A stretch of DNA of 64,000 nucleotides, taken from assembly GCF_000002875.2 (NCBI RefSeq), contig NC_009277.2, positions 2,501-66,500 on the forward strand, written 5' to 3'. Shown in pieces: positions 42,373 through 53,039 of the stretch. A program made the translations under genes and the position numbers. Numbering within the stretch: the first letter of the stretch is position 1; every line of letters starts with the position of its first letter. Source of the DNA: Leishmania infantum JPCM5 (lineage: Eukaryota; Euglenozoa; Kinetoplastea; Trypanosomatida; Trypanosomatidae). The notes under the pieces are model-generated. The model was not told the DNA's origin and made no database searches. It saw only the letters and a list, made by a program, of their open reading frames with translations.

Positions 42373-43748
42373 TGCGAAGGGAAACAGTATAGGTTGCCTA
42401 ACGCGCCGCTCTAAAGTTCCTAAGCGGATGCTGGCCAGCAGATGGTCTGCTCAAGAGGCGATTTGAACGCGGGCTCGTGCAGCTCATCATAACCAGGCGT
42501 GTGGCGGTCAGAAGGCTCATCTGCCTGCCAGTAGTGCGCTGCTTGCTTGTTGCTCTGCGGGCAGCCAGTGCGTCGTTTGCCGACAGCCGTCATCAGTCTA
42601 TGTCATACTTGGCGCTCCGGTGGTGTTCGTCGTGCAGAGCCAGCAAGGAAAAGGCGTGGCGGAGAGGCGGAAGTGAACGGTGAAAGAAGGCACGCACGGT
42701 GCCGATGCAAAAACATGCACAGATAGAGGGCACCTGTCCAAACACGTTGGTGTATTCCCTGTAGAGAGAGCTGCAGGGCCGGAGAGGAATCGGCGAATCA
42801 ACATCGTCAGTCGAACCTGCCGCGTGCGCCTACTGTCATTGCTTCGTTGGTGTTGTCGTCGGTAAGCGAGGGAAGAAGGACGGAGGAGAGAGCCGAGCAA
42901 CGCAGGATGTGCGGTGGCGGTGGCGGGTGAAGAGACGGAGTAGTCAGACGCAGGCGCAGAAAAGCCGCCAGAGAGGAAGAGAGAGGGAGAGCAAGAGTCG
43001 CCTGGTGGGGGAAGGGGGAGGGGTTGTTCGACGTGTGTTGAACCGTATACACGCGTGGAGAATCTGGGAAAGGGATGGAGGAGGAGGTGGTGGTGGTGGC
43101 TGGGTGGGCGGTGATGGTGGTGGTGGCAAGTCACACTAACGATACCACCACCACCCCCTCCTCCTCTCTTAGCTGAGCGCGGGTCTTCCAGTTCGTCTTT
43201 GTCAGACTGCTTATCTTCTGCGAGTACATGGCATGATGCACACGCAGAGGTACCGAGGGAGAAAGACGAATTCAAGGGCTGAGGAGCGGAAAGGCAAGAG
43301 GCGACGGTGGGCAGCGGGCGGTTCGGGGAGCGTTATGTCTCCCTTTTTCGTGGTCTTCTCCCCTGACTTCCTCGCGCTCGCCTTCCGATTGGCGCATCGC
43401 CGCCGCCGTTGCAGTTCCCCCCCCCCCCAGCTCGCTGCTTTCCGCTTCAGCTTTTATATGTAGATTCTAAGCCGTGCAGAGCTGCTGTGGTTGGAGGGTG
43501 CTCATGTGTGTGCGGCTCACGCTCGTCGCCGTCGTCCGGATGCCTCTGACATCTGTGCACCGGAAGAGTCCACCGGTGCGTGTGTGCGCTCTGGAAGGAG
43601 GAGGGCGTCGGCGTATCGACACTAACGGAAGGGTTGGGGGGGAGGCTGCGAGTGTAGTTGAACGGGCGGTGTGAAGGCGTGCGCTACAAGGGCAGAGAGG
43701 GCGCACCACAAGAGTCCACATGCACGGCCACGCTCGTCACGCGCGTCG
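42373..43748. other. Spacer upstream of the truncated ABCG copy
   Basis: No gene is supported. The first 230 bases are of mixed composition and may be old repeat sequence. About 43080-43135 is a GGT/GGA-rich tract, and a 12-C run lies at 43417-43428. Confidence 0.55.
43417..43428. repeat. C12 homopolymer
   Basis: Twelve C residues in the 3' flank of the TMEM209-like gene. Confidence 0.9.
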
Positions 43749-45554
43749 TCACGACTCTCCTCCGGTGCTGGCCCAGGCGGCACGACGACCCTCCGTCACC
43801 ACCTTCAGCAGCCCCACCTCGTTCAGGTCCACCGTGCTGCGCACCCCGCCGTACACGTCGTGGTAATAGACGTGCACCACCGCGGCAAATGCTAGTATGG
43901 CTTCCATGAGCGACGTTGGGCCTTGTCGGGTGGACAAGAGCGTCTCGTTGCTGCCCTGGCGGAAGCGTACGTAGAAGTACGGTTCGCCGGTGTCGCCAAC
44001 GTAGAGCGCAAGGTCCTGCGTCTGCAGCCCTGTCTGGTAGCCGAACAGCACGTATTCCTTCAGCCCCTTCACCGACGTACGCAGTACGTGCAGGAGGAGA
44101 TGGGCGTCGCAGGGGAAGCCGCTGCGCCACGTCTCCACATCACCCCCGCTACTGTTGTATGAGATAAGATAGCGTTGCTTGGCGAACGTCCGCAAACGCT
44201 GCAGCACGTACTCGCGGCAGGCCGTCAGCTCGGCATTCGAGGGTCGCGACGCAGACGAGGAGGGGAAGGTTCCGCTGACGTCGAGACGCGCTTCTAGCGT
44301 GAGGCGCTGATCGTACCGCAGCGCCATATCCAGATCCTGCATCCCCTGCTGCGTCTGACGGCAGTGCCCCTTCTCCCTCAAGAGGGAGACCAACTTGGTT
44401 TCGTGCTGAGGAGCGGCGGCTACGGAGGGTACCGGTGCCGGGGGACCCCAGCGCATTGTGGACGCCGAGGTCATCGCTGCCGGCTGCGGATGCGATGGCG
44501 GCACCGGTGCAAGCTCCTGCAGGGAGTGGTGGCAGTCGTACGCCTCGATCTGATGCTCGTTGAACCAGCGATCGCACTGCTCCACGTCGGCCACCAGGCG
44601 GCGACACACATCACTCATCCACTCCCGTGTGCGCTGGAGGGTCTCCTCGAGGTGGAAGATCCCGAGCTCCGCCCAGGGAATGGACAACGACGACGACGAG
44701 GGCGAGGAGGTGTGCGCGCCGAAGGCGGCGGGTGCTGCAGTGCCGCTGCGGCCGCGCTGATGCAAAGGCTTGTTTTCATACAGTACCGAGATGACATCGC
44801 GCTCGGCAGCGTCCACTGGACCGCTATCCACGCCACCGCCACCCGCCGCAGCAGCGCCACCTCTATCGCGGTAGCGAAGCGCAACTGCACCGGAGAGCGC
44901 AGCTTCCGCGGAGCGCCGCTGCTGCTGCTGTGCGTTCTCGCACGCCAGGAACCACTCGAGGTCCTTCTCGGTGCGCATGGGCCGCGTTGGGTCAAATATG
45001 CTCTTCTGCCGGGCCAAGGCGGCGGCGGCAGCTGTCGCATCCGCCGGCACAGCGCCGCGAGTGCCGCGTGGCAGGTTTCCATCGGATCGGCGCCGAGCCC
45101 ATGCCGGCACCGCAATCGTGCTGATCTCCTTCATGAGTGATGGCTGACTTGCGTTGTGGGCGGTAGCGGTGCCGGCCCTCGTTCGGCCACCTCGCGTTCT
45201 CTCGCGGGCAGTTGCCGTGGCCCCAGTGTTGCCGGCCGGCGCTGCGCTCGCAGCGGGGCATAAGACGCAGTGTAGGAGGGCGCGGAGGGCACCGCAGCCG
45301 ACGCTGCCGTAGAGCAGCCAGGGTCGTGCCCTCTCCACCCAGTCGTCCTCCACCACCTCCACGAGCACACTGTCGATCCACACATGACGCACCGGCCGCG
45401 GGTACCGCCACACGTTGTACGTGCAGACAATGTAGAAGCTGAGAAACACCACGGTGAGCCACGTTAGGTGCCACATGCGCGCCTGCCACCCGTGGCGGCC
45501 GTCCCGCTGCTGCCGCTCCACGTCAAGGAGGGTGCGGGAGTGCGAGTAGCGCAT
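43749..45554 (-). CDS. TMEM209-like membrane protein (cytochrome B561 N-terminal family)
   Basis: A 601-residue protein. Two membrane helices lie near the N-terminus (about 28-47, WHLTWLTVVFLSFYIVCTYN; about 79-99, WLLYGSVGCGALRALLHCV). A 200-residue Ala/Gly/Ser/Arg-rich linker follows, then a conserved C-terminal domain (about 300-595). That domain has ELTACREYVLQRLRTFA, GFPCDAHLLLHVLRTSVKG, FGYQTGLQTQDLALYVGD and PYFYVRFRQG. This layout and these blocks match the CytochromB561_N / TMEM209 family, whose human member is a nuclear-envelope protein reported to bind nucleoporin Nup205. The family name is historical, and no haem-binding b561 core is present. By analogy I infer nuclear envelope or ER. 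The start ATG (45552-45554) is followed directly by a plausible cytosolic end. No enzyme motif is seen. Confidence 0.72.
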   Translation of the reverse strand: MRYSHSRTLLDVERQQRDGRHGWQARMWHLTWLTVVFLSFYIVCTYNVWRYPRPVRHVWIDSVLVEVVEDDWVERARPWLLYGSVGCGALRALLHCVLCPAASAAPAGNTGATATARERTRGGRTRAGTATAHNASQPSLMKEISTIAVPAWARRRSDGNLPRGTRGAVPADATAAAAALARQKSIFDPTRPMRTEKDLEWFLACENAQQQQRRSAEAALSGAVALRYRDRGGAAAAGGGGVDSGPVDAAERDVISVLYENKPLHQRGRSGTAAPAAFGAHTSSPSSSSLSIPWAELGIFHLEETLQRTREWMSDVCRRLVADVEQCDRWFNEHQIEAYDCHHSLQELAPVPPSHPQPAAMTSASTMRWGPPAPVPSVAAAPQHETKLVSLLREKGHCRQTQQGMQDLDMALRYDQRLTLEARLDVSGTFPSSSASRPSNAELTACREYVLQRLRTFAKQRYLISYNSSGGDVETWRSGFPCDAHLLLHVLRTSVKGLKEYVLFGYQTGLQTQDLALYVGDTGEPYFYVRFRQGSNETLLSTRQGPTSLMEAILAFAAVVHVYYHDVYGGVRSTVDLNEVGLLKVVTEGRRAAWASTGGES

Positions 45555-46905
45555 TACGGGCTGCCGGCGTCACGTCGCAGTCTGCCTAAACTGTTCCCTC
45601 GAAGATGTGGGAAGGACGCGCGGGTGGCAGTCAGTGGCGGCGTTCCTCAGAGCGCGCAGCAGCGCAAAGTCGCCCACCTCCTCCTCTTCTCGATCACTGC
45701 CGAACTGGCCAGTGGGGGCGGAGAGAGATTTGTGGCTAGAAAACAAGAGGCCACAACGATACGCGATGGCAATGATGTGCGAGTGGCCCGACACGGCATG
45801 AAGAGAGGAATGGGGATGTGGTGGCCGATGCCCCCGCCTAAACAGGAGTTGGATGCAGAGGGGAGGCAATAGCAGTCCACCTGAGCCTTATCTGCGTTTC
45901 TCTGCGCGCACACGCTCACGCAGCCACAAACAAGGATGCGCTAGAGATAGCTGAAGAGGTGCACGTGCGAGTTGGAAAAAGAGAGGGGGGAGTTGGAGAG
46001 TATCTTACTCATATCGACGTGCACGCACTCATAGCTGCAGGGCCTGCACAGGGGCAGGAGAGGGAAGAGTGAGGGTGGACGTGGTGTGTGTGTGTGTGTA
46101 TGTGTGCCGTTCGCCGCAGACCATCCGCGTGAAGCAAGAACAAGGCAGAGGGCATGAGAAGGGAGCACGGAAGGAAGAGGCAGATCTTGCTGCCATTCCT
46201 CCCTCCCTCACCCTTCCCCACTTGGAGACACGGACGCGCATACGTGTCCGCGATGGCAGTCACGACTCAGAGGGCGCACGCACCCCTAACGCTGCCGTTG
46301 CACGTTTGATTGTTCCTTCCGTGCCTACACAACCACAGCACCGCCACACGCGTACACGGGGGGAAAAGAACAGAGAAAGAGTCCATGCGAGACGATGAGG
46401 GGAGTGCTGGCATCGACGATCGGGAGGAGAGGGCCATTCTCTCGGGTACGTGCGCGTGCACCACCTCCGTCTCGAACGTACGCACAAGGAGAAGGGGGTG
46501 GACGGGAGTGAGAAAGGCGGGTGTGTGTGTGTGGGGGGGGGGGGGAGGGGCATGGAAGAGAAAGAAGAGTGAAGACACGAAAAGAGAAGATCACCAGAAG
46601 GCGCATACATACACACGCATGAAGAAAAAATGGAAGAGAGACTACAAGCTAGAGGAGGGGAGGACATGCAGCGAGAGGCGAAGAGCGGGGCGGAGCACGC
46701 GCACGCACTCTCGAAGCAGAAAAAAGAAAACGAGGAGGGGGAGGTGGGGGAGGGCACCGCACTGTCAGTTTGAGCGACCTCCCGCCTCAGCCTCCCCCTT
46801 CCTCTCTACGCCTCTCCCCATGCTGCTTCTCCGTGCACTTGACCACATCACATGAGCACATCTTCACACCCAGCACTGCCACCACCCAGCGCACTCCTTC
46901 GCGCT
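45555..46905. other. Spacer between cyclophilin and TMEM209-like genes
   Basis: No gene is supported. It contains a GT-rich run near 46085-46103 and a 13-G run at 46533-46545. Purine-rich spacer fills the middle, and a pyrimidine-rich stretch sits just after the cyclophilin stop (46780-46905). Confidence 0.6.
46533..46545. repeat. G13 homopolymer
   Basis: Thirteen G residues directly after a GT run, in the cyclophilin 3' flank. Confidence 0.9.
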
Positions 46906-47469
46906 CTACAGCTCACCACTGGCAACGATCTTCACGGGCTTCACCGGGCGATCGTGGCTGTTCGTCTTTGTCTTCTCGATGCGGAGCACCACGTCCATAC
47001 CATCAAGCACCTTGCCGAAAACCACATGGCGGCCATCAAGCCACGGCGTCGGCGCTGTCGTGATGAAGAACTGCGAGCCGTTTGTGTTGGGGCCGGCGTT
47101 TGCCATGGACAGCGCACCCACAAAGTGTTTTACCTTCAAGTTCTCGTCCGCGAACTTTTCGCCGTAGATCGACTTGCCGCCCGTGCCATCGAAGTTGGTG
47201 AAGTCGCCGCCCTGGATCATGAAGTTTGGGATGACGCGGTGGAAGATGGAGTCCTTGTAGCCGAACCCATGCTCACCCGTGCAGAGCTGCCGGAAGTTCT
47301 CTGTCGTGAGCGGCGCATCCTTGCCGAACAGGCCGATGGTGATGCGGCCAAGCGGCTCGCTATCGATCATCACATCAAAATACACCTTCGCGGTCACCTC
47401 CGGCTCCGCGGCGACGTTGAGAAAGGAAAGGGCGCACAGCACCACCGCCAAGACAGCCACAACACGCAT
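46906..47469 (-). CDS. Secretory-pathway cyclophilin (peptidyl-prolyl isomerase)
   Basis: A 187-residue cyclophilin from [24 protein letters not shown]. The first 20 residues form a clear signal peptide, so the product enters the ER or is secreted; an upstream in-frame start at 47559 would bury it, so the ATG at 47467-47469 is chosen. The catalytic set is present: FHRVI (Arg78), NFMIQGGDF (Phe83, Gln86), [16 protein letters not shown], and [13 protein letters not shown] (Trp143, the cyclosporin-contact residue, and His148). No ER-retention KDEL-type end is seen (VASGEL). It catalyses cis-trans isomerisation of Xaa-Pro bonds in client proteins. A purine run at 47518-47551 (plus strand) is a good splice-signal candidate. 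The length matches the ER-type cyclophilins of Leishmania. Confidence 0.95.
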   Translation of the reverse strand: MRVVAVLAVVLCALSFLNVAAEPEVTAKVYFDVMIDSEPLGRITIGLFGKDAPLTTENFRQLCTGEHGFGYKDSIFHRVIPNFMIQGGDFTNFDGTGGKSIYGEKFADENLKVKHFVGALSMANAGPNTNGSQFFITTAPTPWLDGRHVVFGKVLDGMDVVLRIEKTKTNSHDRPVKPVKIVASGEL

Positions 47470-48412
47470 GATGAGGCGCACCGAGACAACTCTGCGGAAC
47501 GACGTGATAAAGAGTGATAGTGACGGAGGGCAAGAGAGAGGAGAGGCAAAGACACGCATGCAGACCCTACGCCACTACGAAGATGAGAAGCTTGTCTTAT
47601 CGCCTGTCGACCCGCTCGCGGCTGTGGTGCTCGGTTGGTATCGTCGAGTGGGAGGAGGAGGAGGAGATGTTGTATTGTGTTCGCTGAAATCTACGTTGGC
47701 ATCGTCGTTGCCGCGGTGGCAGGACGGATGCGCAGATGTGGGGTGGGCGACAGAGAGAAAAATAGAGCGACGTGGCGAGGGAGGGAGAGGAGTCGATGTC
47801 CTTGCTTACGCGCCAACTCACATCAACGCATACATTCCGACATCCATACCAGCTCACGCGTGTGCATGTTTGGCTGCCGCTGTCCATGGGAAACTATGGG
47901 GCGACGTGGCGAGCCGTGACGTCGTTGATGCGAGCGCGGACGCCCACGCATACGGGCATGCACTTCGACGTACACACGCTCCACTCGCGCACGAGTGCTG
48001 TCGATCGCAGTAATCAGCTCTTGCTGCCGAGATGACACAGATCGGCAGAGGGGAGGGGAGGGCATGCCCAGTCCGACAAGCTTAAACACCGACGCGCAAA
48101 AAAAAAAAAACAGAAAAATGCGCGCCTAAGAAAGAGAGCGCGTATGTGTGCCGCGTTAGGGCCAGGGCGGACATCGATCCCGCCACCACCACCACCTCGT
48201 ATTGTACATCATCATAGCCCCCCCGCTTCACGTGCACGTACCCCCATTTGCCATGGACAGACGCCAGCGAGGCTCCGGTAGCGCGTCAATACATGTAAGA
48301 GGTAGTCGGCAGTAAAGGGAAGAAAGCCCGTGAAGTGTTGAGGGAGCACGACAAGAGGTGCGGCGCCTCGAAAACGCGCGCACCCGCCCTTCAGCGTCCT
48401 CGGACCCGCATA
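47470..48412. other. Spacer between NADAR and cyclophilin genes
   Basis: No gene is supported. It contains the cyclophilin splice-signal tract (47518-47551) and a 13-A run near 48098-48110. Confidence 0.6.
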
Positions 48413-48973
48413 CTATGTGCGAGTGGCAGGGAGAGCGGTGGACTTGGCGGCGGCAGACTTACTATGCCTGCCGGAGGCCGACGGACGTTGCTTCTGCCGT
48501 TCCTCCTCACTATGTAGACGTGCGCGGACCGCCATGTTCACGACGCCGAGCACGTTCTTACCCTTACCGTCGCCGCCATCGCCCCAGAAGTCGTCTGTAG
48601 GCGTGTGGTAGAGCAGCAGTGAGGGCTGCGTGCTGAGGAGCACCGCACGCGCTGCTTCGTTCTGCTTGAACTTAAAGTACGTGCCAAGCAGCATCACGTC
48701 TACCTTCACCTTGTTCCAGTTATGGCGCTGATACCCCTCCTCCTCCGCCGTCTTGACGAGGCGTTCCAGCGACCATACCGTCGTCGCCTCCGCCATCCAC
48801 TGCTCCGCCGGCGAGCCTTTAAAGCGTTCGCAGAGGAAGTAGTGGTGCAGCGAGGGATACTGGACGTGGCGCACGACGAGGGGGCTGGGGGAGAGCGGAC
48901 TCAGCACGCCGTACAGCGGATCATGCACTTCAGAGAAGGTGACCACGTTCTGCTTCTTTGAGGATGACGGCAT
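48413..48973 (-). CDS. NADAR-family (YbiA/DUF1768-like) protein
   Basis: A 186-residue protein with the NADAR pattern. A conserved aromatic/His stretch QYPSLHHYFLCERFKG (39-53) comes first. WNKVKVDVMLLGTYFKFKQN follows (86-105), and then DDFWGDGGDGKGKNVLGVVNMAVR (127-150, given here as key residues D127-W130-G131, G137-N140 and R150). NADAR proteins cleave N-glycosidic bonds: bacterial YbiA/RibX acts on riboflavin-pathway intermediates, and others remove ADP-ribose from guanine. Which substrate applies here is unknown. The C-terminal 35 residues are basic and Ser/Ala-rich, possibly unstructured. The ATG is at 48971-48973 and the first structured block begins by residue 10. A 56-nt imperfect inverted repeat lies just upstream in the presumed 5'UTR. 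Confidence 0.75.
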   Translation of the reverse strand: MPSSSKKQNVVTFSEVHDPLYGVLSPLSPSPLVVRHVQYPSLHHYFLCERFKGSPAEQWMAEATTVWSLERLVKTAEEEGYQRHNWNKVKVDVMLLGTYFKFKQNEAARAVLLSTQPSLLLYHTPTDDFWGDGGDGKGKNVLGVVNMAVRARLHSEEERQKQRPSASGRHSKSAAAKSTALPATRT

Positions 48974-50507
48974 CTTGCCGGGCGTGACAGAGGGCCGCCC
49001 CCTTCCACCACTACTATCAGGACTACTGCTACAGTCTCCACTACTATAGTGGGTGGAGACAGCGAGTGCTGTAGTCGGTGGCTCTTGTCAGGAGAGCGTA
49101 CAAGTGGAGAGACGGAGGCCGAGAGGTATACGGGAGCTTAAATACGTAGCAGCCAACAGCGTCGCCCTCGGTGGAGGGGTGGGGTGCAACGAGGTGTGTC
49201 TGGAGGGGGGGGCGTGGATGCTACGTAGTCTCGTTTGGGTATGCGCGCATGTGGCTCTAGAGAGAAAGTTTATGGGTGTTGGTGTCGGTGCAGCAGAGTC
49301 TTCGATGAGAAGGGGGGGGAGCAGCACCGGGCGGAGAAGATGGGGAAGACGATAGAACGAGAGAGAGAATGCGCACATCACACAACGCCCAGCGGAGCCT
49401 TTCCTTCCAGAGCGAGCGTGAGCAGGTGTGCATGTGTGCATGTGTGGGAGTGAGCACACACACAGAGGCACCGGAAGCGCTCTACGCACCCACCCACCGG
49501 CAGCTGCGACTCTGGTTGGAAAGAAAACGGCGGCAGAGAGACGCCGGAGGTGAGTCTGAGGCGCAGCTGACACTCTCACACACAAAACGAGAGGAAGACG
49601 CGCTCTGTTCCTCTCCATGTGCACGGCCTGTAGCGCGCCTGCCCACCCCTCTCTCTCTTACCCGAGCCGCTTGTTAGCGATCCACTTCCGCCTGTACGTA
49701 TCTTTGTGTCTGCGCGTGTGTGTCTGTGAGAATGCGACACACAAATACAGACACACGCGCGCGCGCAGGCACGCGTGTTCACCGTCGCGCTCCCCATCCA
49801 CGCGTTTTTATGTGGAGGTGTGCCGCTGCGACACCGCGGCTTTTCAGTGCCTTCCCTGTTGCCGTTTCACCGGATATGCACAGGCACACACACGCAGCGT
49901 CAAAAGTCAGAGAGAGATACGCGCTCACATGCTTTTCCGCGAGCAACACCGCCCAGCCCCCATCGCGCACCACCATCACGCGCATCTCACAGGAATAGAG
50001 GAAAATCTAAAAGGGCGCGCGCCCACGCACACAAACGGAGCCGCAGAGACACCACGTGCGTGGGTCCGTAGCGTGTAGAGCGCACATACATACGTAGAGA
50101 GAGGTGGAAGACAGACAGAGAGACAAGAGCGGGGGGCGGTGGGAGAGCAATAAGGGCTGGCCGGCTGTAATCATCACCACCGTCACTATCATCATCGAGC
50201 ACCGCACATCAGGTGGCATCATTCAACAAGGACAACAACAGAGTAGAAGGAAAGGGGGGAGAGAGAGACGAGACGAGGCGAGACGCCGCCGTAGTCAAGA
50301 ACGAAAACGAAAAACAAAACACGTTGCGCATGCACAGTCGATGCGGGAGGGAGACGAGAGAGGGGGGCAGCGCTGGCCTCCTCTCAACACCTGGATGGCT
50401 GCCCCTTCCCCCTCCTCTCGTGCTCGCTCTCTGGTGCACGCACACAGAGACGGAGGGAGGGGAGAGGCAAAGGGATGCAGCCACGGCTACTCGCGTGCGC
50501 GTGCGCA
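48974..50507. other. Spacer between proteasome beta-6 and NADAR genes
   Basis: No gene is supported. Apart from the inverted repeat it contains purine-rich spacer, CA/GT-rich patches at 49735-49770, and mixed sequence belonging to the beta-6 3'UTR. Confidence 0.6.
49021..49076. repeat. Imperfect inverted repeat / potential hairpin upstream of NADAR gene
   Basis: Arms gactac (49021-49026) with gtagtc (49071-49076), and gtctccac (49034-49041) with gtggagac (49053-49060), enclose a small loop. The loop can itself pair (ccacta with tagtgg). The structure begins 48 bases before the NADAR ATG. A role in translation or splicing is conjecture. Confidence 0.5.
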
Positions 50508-51251
50508 TCAGTCCTTGCGCAGCTCGAAGCTCTCCCGCTGCACGCCGTCCTTCGTGATGATAAAGAAGGAGACGGAGTCGCCGGTGTAAATGTCGCGCTC
50601 GGCTGCGCCGGTGAAGGCGTTCTTGAGCATCGCCAGCGTCTCCTCCTTTGTCATCTCCGGCGGTGCCTGGGCGGTCATATGTTGGCGGTTGATAAGGCAG
50701 TCGAGCACCGGCTCCAAGAAGCTGGCCGCGCTACCCCGGGTACCGTACAGGAAGGGCTCCGTTGAGCCGACGGCGTCGTAGCTGTAGCACACGCCGTGCC
50801 CCTCCTCATCCAGACCAACGACCATATTGAACGTGTAGTAAGGGAAGAAGCGACGGTGGTACAGCAGCGTGGACATGAGCTGCGCAATTGCCTTGGTCGG
50901 CGGCACCCTACCGCCGTTGTTGTACTGGTACCACTTGACGCGGTACTTGAGCATCTGCTGGAGCTGCAGCCGGTCCGCCTGCATGCCGTTGCTCGCCATG
51001 TACGTGTACGGCGTCAGTTGGAAGATCTTGCTCTGATCATGGCGGCTGTGAAGGCAGTAGTCACCATTCAGACGAGTGTCACCAGCGAGGATGACGAAGT
51101 CCTTCCCAGCGATAGCGGCCGTCGTGCCTCCATTGTCCTGGTAGGGGCTCCACTGCTGCTGCTTCGCTCCCTGCTTCGGTAGGGTGAGGGTAGAGCTGGC
51201 CAGCTTCTGGGGGTAGTGGTTGTGGCCGTACTCGGCGTGGTCCTCGATCAT
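50508..51251 (-). CDS. 20S proteasome beta-6 subunit (PSMB1-like)
   Basis: A 247-residue beta-type subunit. After a short prosegment, [19 protein letters not shown] leads into [17 protein letters not shown], which matches the beta-6 (human PSMB1, yeast Pre7) pattern FSPYxxNGGT / ASDTRL. Further beta-6 hallmarks are [55 protein letters not shown] and the terminal SFELRKD. Beta-6 is one of the non-catalytic beta subunits: the N-terminal Thr nucleophile arrangement with GTTTL is not used. It forms part of the inner ring of the 20S core in cytosol and nucleus. The frame stays open far upstream (to 52040), but the family alignment and a purine tract after 51251 make [11 protein letters not shown] the start. 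Confidence 0.96.
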   Translation of the reverse strand: MIEDHAEYGHNHYPQKLASSTLTLPKQGAKQQQWSPYQDNGGTTAAIAGKDFVILAGDTRLNGDYCLHSRHDQSKIFQLTPYTYMASNGMQADRLQLQQMLKYRVKWYQYNNGGRVPPTKAIAQLMSTLLYHRRFFPYYTFNMVVGLDEEGHGVCYSYDAVGSTEPFLYGTRGSAASFLEPVLDCLINRQHMTAQAPPEMTKEETLAMLKNAFTGAAERDIYTGDSVSFFIITKDGVQRESFELRKD

Positions 51252-52083
51252 GATTGCGTGGTGGGGAAGAGATAGAGTGGGTCTATAAATAGCGGTGGGT
51301 GGGTGGGTGCGCTTGTGGATGAGCGGAGGGGCACTACAACGTCGTCGACGGAAACAGGCGGCGATGATGACGTGTACAGCGGAGGCACGCACGCAGTTGC
51401 ACAGAACGAGAACCACAGAGATGTGCAACACGACAGAATAATCACAAGCAGAGGTAGATGACAACAACAACTGCGAAAGGGAGGGGGAGGAGGGCGATGA
51501 GGTGGTGAGGTGGTGAGGTAAGGGCAAGGAGATGTGGCCACAAGCAATATGTAGTGGAAGAAGGGCAAGAGAGGAAGAGAAAGAGCGGGAGGTGCATAGA
51601 GACGCACACACAGTCGTGCGCGGATACTGCACTGCGCGCTGGTGAGTCAGCGCGCGACAGAAGCGCCTGCGCTGTACATGATGCGTGGCTGTCGTCGCAG
51701 AATGGGGTGCACAGACACGAGGCTTATATACCCAGCCCACAAGGAGGTCTGCGCCCCCGCCCTCCCTCCCCTCCCTTTTACTGTTTTTTTTTTCTTTCGC
51801 TTCGTTCTGCACACACGCACGCACGCGTGTGTGACCCGACGCCAAGAGCTGCAAGCCACCAACTGCACAGACGCAAATCGCACAGGCGTGCCGTCCGCCT
51901 CGATTCTCATCACGGCACGGAGCACCGCGTAAGTGGCGCCCTCTCCCAAAGGAGAAGCACCAAAGGACATGACCAAGAGGATGAGCGAGAGGTGGAGAGG
52001 GAGCGAAAGGGACAGGCGGCAGCAGCGCTTGAGCCGCCACAGCAGCAATAGAACGAGAAAGAGAAGGTTACCACCTCCGCGTA
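51252..52083. other. Spacer between small mitochondrial gene and proteasome beta-6
   Basis: No gene is supported. It contains a GGTGGGTG-rich stretch (51291-51310) and long purine runs that provide splice signals for beta-6. Confidence 0.6.
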
Positions 52084-52413
52084 CTAAGACGCATGCGGTT
52101 TGCGCAGCTTCAGGCTGTACCGCGTCTGAGCTTCCGTCTCCCGCTCCCGCTCCTCGACACGCTTCCGGTAGTGCGCCCGCGCAGCCTCGCAGGCGCTGCA
52201 GGTGTCGCCGCGCTGAAAGACGCGCTGGATCTGCTGGTACACCTCGAAGGCGAGCATCGAGGTGAAGACGACCGCCGTGCCGAGCCACATCATGTAGTTC
52301 TGCGACCCCTCGTGGTAACCGAAGTCGCGCACGTTAAAGATCTCCCATGGCCGCTCACGTGGACGGCGGCACTTGGGCAAGCGCACAAGCAGCCGACTAC
52401 TGCGCCGCAACAT
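52084..52413 (-). CDS. Small predicted mitochondrial membrane protein
   Basis: A 109-residue protein from MLRRSSRLLVRLPKCRRPRE (ATG 52411-52413). The N-terminus is an acid-free Arg/Leu/Ser presequence typical of mitochondrial import. RPWEIFNVRDFGYHEGSQN follows, then one membrane helix (about 40-59, YMMWLGTAVVFTSMLAFEVY). A CxxC pair (TCSAC, residues 72/75) comes next, and a charged helix (YRKRVEERERETEAQ) near the end. The size and single-helix layout resemble accessory subunits of respiratory complexes or ATP synthase in kinetoplastids, but I cannot name it. Upstream in-frame residues to 52773 are low-complexity and rejected. Confidence 0.78.
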   Translation of the reverse strand: MLRRSSRLLVRLPKCRRPRERPWEIFNVRDFGYHEGSQNYMMWLGTAVVFTSMLAFEVYQQIQRVFQRGDTCSACEAARAHYRKRVEERERETEAQTRYSLKLRKPHAS

Positions 52414-53039
52414 TCTCGTGGTCCACGTGCACGCCCGCAAGCTGGCGAGAGGAAGAGCGCAAACAAGAAGACGAACGCAGAAGAAGACAGAAGAAGGGGA
52501 GTGATGCGGGGGGAACGAGCGGAGGAGACGACGCATGGGCATCATGGGACTCGAAACAACAACCATACGCGACATGCAGCACATGCACGCACGCAGGCAC
52601 GCAGGCACGCACACGCGGGCGGGGCCGCGGACATCAATATGCGTGATAAACGTGTCTCTGAAAATGAAGAGCGCGCGGCACGGAGCAGCAAGGGTGCTCA
52701 CTGGCCGCAGCGTCAGACATGGGCGGCAAAGCTGTGGCGGCGTCGAATGCTGGACGCCTCGCACAGCACACACGTGCGCGCCCTCGAGTCGTTACTCCGC
52801 CGAAGGGGCATGACGTCGCGTTTTACGGTGAGGCGTTCGTGTGTTTGTGTCATCGTCGTCGCACTGGCATGGCAGGAAGACAAGAACGGCGAGGAACGGA
52901 AACGGCAGCGGCGGCGGCGCACGCGCCTCGAGCGCAATTGGCTACGGAGAGCGCGCGCACACACACCTGCACTCGGTCTGCAGCGCCCATCACCCCCTTA
53001 CCCAAAGCGCCGCCGCTCCCTCTCTCTCACACACACGCA
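52414..53039. other. Spacer between HD hydrolase and small mitochondrial gene
   Basis: No gene is supported. It includes repeated GCAC/GCAGGCAC units at about 52588-52612 and purine-rich splice-like sequence. Confidence 0.6.

Noticed and set aside
42386..42480. tRNA-like B-box (gttcaaatc on the minus strand)
   Set aside because: The flanks do not form a T-stem or acceptor stem and no A-box is seen at the right distance.
42598..43275. 225-codon minus-strand frame next to the ABCG fragment
   Set aside because: It is made of Gly and His runs from GGT/GTG repeats and Pro/Ser/Cys low-complexity sequence, with no recognisable domain.
50508..52040. 510-residue N-terminally extended proteasome subunit
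   Set aside because: The extra 263 residues are translated pyrimidine-rich UTR; the beta-6 family starts near MIEDHAEYG.
51647..52288. 213-codon minus-strand frame overlapping the small mitochondrial gene
   Set aside because: It is a shifted reading of the 109-residue gene and its flank; the other frame has a coherent presequence and membrane helix.
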